Below are positions 62,415 through 64,000 of a stretch of 64,000 nt of DNA, piece after piece; position 1 is the stretch's first letter, and every line of letters starts with the position of its first letter. The position numbers and the translations under genes were made by a program. Origin of the DNA: a virus. The stretch is taken from positions 18,492 to 82,491 of IMG/VR virus record IMGVR_UViG_3300007609_000010, one strand, 5' to 3'. The notes beneath the pieces are model-generated. The model was given only the letters and a program-made list of their open reading frames with translations, did no database searches and was not told the DNA's origin.

Positions 62415-62865
62415 TCCACAACGCCTCTTTCATTTCGGACTCTGTTCTGAACGGACCCTTGGATACATAACGCTCAATGGTTAACAGTTTAGGGCAGAAA
62501 CTCTTCACCCATCCTTTGTCAAACTGAATGATATAATATCCTGCACAGTACAAACTCTTTGATTTTTCTGACTTGGTAAACAGGGGAAGTTTTTTCTTTA
62601 CGTCAAACATTGTGTTGTGCGGAGTAACACTGGTTGGAAAACCGTGTACTTCCAATGTATTAGCACTGGCATCACTCAGCGTGATACTTTTCTTAATGTC
62701 TACACCTAGATATCTCTTAACTTGTTTCTTGTTGTCAAAGAATTTTGTTTGTGCAGAATTTGAGAACACATACTTCTCATTGTCAAAGGCAAGAGTTCCA
62801 ATTCTCGTTCCTGCGTCCTCTACAATCCAAAATTTGTCTTCTAATAATGCTTTTAGTTCTATCAT
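62404..62865 (-). CDS. Conserved phage protein of unknown function
   Basis: The ATG at 62865 was chosen because it overlaps the stop of the nuclease gene by only 4 bases; the open frame runs 69 bases further up inside that gene. The 153-residue protein begins IELKALLEDKFWIVEDAGTRI then GTLAFDNEKYVFSNSAQTKFF, ending with CPKLLTIERYVSKGPFRTESE. I have an impression of this pattern in marine T4-like phages near the RNase H gene. No membrane or catalytic motif is visible. Function unknown. Confidence 0.65.
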   Translation of the reverse strand: MIELKALLEDKFWIVEDAGTRIGTLAFDNEKYVFSNSAQTKFFDNKKQVKRYLGVDIKKSITLSDASANTLEVHGFPTSVTPHNTMFDVKKKLPLFTKSEKSKSLYCAGYYIIQFDKGWVKSFCPKLLTIERYVSKGPFRTESEMKEALWNVK

Positions 62866-63845
62866 CCGTTGTACCTTGCGTTTAATGGCTCCGAAAAGCT
62901 CTGTGCTTGATCTGCAATACGTTGCATGTCCCATTTAGCACAAAACTTCATCAGTCTCATACCTACCTGACTGATGTTCTTAATTTCAACAGCATCGATT
63001 GTTTCGTCGATGAACTGTCTTACATGCTCAGGCTGTGCTGTTAAATCGCACAGTGTTACATTTCTTGCGTAGTCGTCCAACACACGATGCTCTTCACCGT
63101 TGTGGTCTACCCATCTCTGCAACATTAGATTATTCCAGTTAAATCCTTTAGAACTCTTATCTTCAAATGCTTCTAACAGTCCCACTTTGTTTTTCGTGCC
63201 TTTCTTACGCACTCCGGGATAAGCTGAGAACACATTGTCTGACGTATCACCCCGCATGCATTTTTCAAACAGCAGCCACTCAGGATCCGGAACAGGTTTG
63301 GGTTCACCTGTCTTCTTGTCAATCACAGGAGCACCTTTGTCATCAAAGTATCCTTCGTGACTTATAGTGGTATTGCTAACACCGTTGTACTGCCGAACAT
63401 TAGGCGCAATCAATTGTGCAAAGTCACCGTCTGTGCTGATAATCACATGATCGTCATTGGGGTGCTTCTGTATCCAGCCCGCAATCAAATCATCAGCTTC
63501 CAGTTGTGGATGTCTGATAACAGTGCAGTTTGTCTTAGTGGACACAAAGTCCTTGAACTCGTCAAAGATTTCCCAAAACACTTTGTCTTCGTCTGCTTCT
63601 CTAGGAGTCATTGCATCGCGGGTTTCTTGTCTATTACGCTTATAGGGTTCGTAATAATCTTTGCGCCAACTGCGTCCTTCAAGACAGAACACAACATGAT
63701 CTCCATCGAAATCCTGCCATGCTTTCTTGATGCTGTTGAGTGTGATATGTAACGCCATGCCAACTTTTGTATCAATATCGCCACGCACAACGTGTCTGGC
63801 TCTAAAGAATGTGTTAGCAGTGTCTACTAAAATATAAGTGCTCAT
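62862..63845 (-). CDS. rnh: 5'-3' exonuclease, T4 RNase H-like (FEN superfamily)
   Basis: The 327-residue protein shows the FEN/5' nuclease layout: YILVDTANTFFRARHVVRG at the N-terminus, the arch-region segment RSWRKDYYEPYKRNRQETR, EADDLIAGW (~residue 115) and STDGDFAQLIAP, whose acidic residues bind two metals. The RGDTSDNVFSAYPGVRKKG region matches the H3TH DNA-binding motif. T4 RNase H (305 residues) removes RNA primers from lagging strands. Its place among replication-associated genes is consistent. AGAGGT precedes the ATG; the start overlaps the previous stop by ATGA. Confidence 0.82.
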   Translation of the reverse strand: MSTYILVDTANTFFRARHVVRGDIDTKVGMALHITLNSIKKAWQDFDGDHVVFCLEGRSWRKDYYEPYKRNRQETRDAMTPREADEDKVFWEIFDEFKDFVSTKTNCTVIRHPQLEADDLIAGWIQKHPNDDHVIISTDGDFAQLIAPNVRQYNGVSNTTISHEGYFDDKGAPVIDKKTGEPKPVPDPEWLLFEKCMRGDTSDNVFSAYPGVRKKGTKNKVGLLEAFEDKSSKGFNWNNLMLQRWVDHNGEEHRVLDDYARNVTLCDLTAQPEHVRQFIDETIDAVEIKNISQVGMRLMKFCAKWDMQRIADQAQSFSEPLNARYNG

Positions 63846-64000
63846 GAAACCTCTGATTTGCCTTTGTCGATAGGTATTACATTAATATAACCCATTCCGC
63901 GATCAGTGTCAAGTCCTTCTTCTTCCAACATCTGCATCACAATTGTTTTAAACCATGCGTCTACAATTTCTTCATTGCTTTCGCCCGAATATCCTGCATC
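63842..64000 (-). CDS. C-terminal end of an unidentified phage protein (5' partial)
   Basis: The frame is open from the window edge to a TGA that overlaps the start of the nuclease gene (ATGA). The last 52 residues contain SNEEIVDAWFKTIVMQMLEE and GMGYINVIPIDKGKSEVS. This is too little to name a family. The start lies beyond base 64000. Confidence 0.6.
   Translation of the reverse strand, partial: DAGYSGESNEEIVDAWFKTIVMQMLEEEGLDTDRGMGYINVIPIDKGKSEVS

Noticed and set aside
63357-63752. 131-codon + strand open frame within the RNase H-like gene
   Set aside because: It lies opposite a clear nuclease with intact motifs and has no ribosome binding site or family.
1-64000. tRNA genes, CRISPR arrays, insertion sequences or integration genes
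   Set aside because: By eye I saw no repeat-spacer arrays, transposase motifs or integrase. Gaps between genes are too small for tRNA genes, and the largest (53-80 bases) hold promoters or terminators.

Overview
The window looks like part of a large T4-like myovirus genome, probably from a marine phage. This rests on a gp6-type baseplate wedge protein, a giant baseplate or tail protein with an N-terminus familiar from marine T4-like phages, a collar-domain short tail fibre, T4-type late promoters (TATAAATA and one-mismatch variants), a T4 RNase H-type 5' nuclease, and a MoxR ATPase paired with a VWA/zincin protein. The DNA is AT-rich and almost gap-free; genes commonly overlap by 4 to 20 bases. 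The host cannot be fixed from this window. I saw no photosynthesis genes, tRNA genes, CRISPR arrays, insertion sequences or integrase.

Bases 1-27778 (+) are the late structural block. It holds the 3' part of a gp6-like gene fused to YHYH and cupredoxin-like domains, a 4769-residue giant protein, a small structural protein, three tail-fibre proteins sharing one N-terminal module (the first with a collar domain), and two paralogous fibre-associated proteins. Late promoters precede three of these genes. One lies in the loop of a hairpin whose 3' arm holds the ribosome binding site, a layout like the T4 lysozyme and soc genes.

Bases 27780-54558 are a dense accessory island, the most unusual part. 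A consensus sigma-70 promoter (TTGACA, 17 bp, TATAAT) starts a 16-gene translationally coupled operon on the + strand up to 43363. Four short blocks of alternating strand follow up to 54558. Together they encode ten radical SAM proteins in three architectures, four recognisable glycosyltransferases (two pairs), an SGNH hydrolase, a methyltransferase-like protein, a QueC-like PP-loop ATPase, four 2-oxoglutarate/Fe(II)-type oxygenases, two kinase-like proteins, a short Rossmann dehydrogenase, a GNAT-like protein and several unknowns. I infer a phage-carried biosynthetic or modification pathway, possibly for a glycan, peptide or surface structure. The product is unknown.

Bases 54561-57293 (-) encode a separate, repetitive tail fibre with its own late promoter, facing the island. 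Bases 57334-64000 (-) look like core phage genes: conserved small proteins, the VWA/zincin and MoxR pair separated by a terminator and promoter, and the RNase H-like nuclease. The last gene runs off the window edge.
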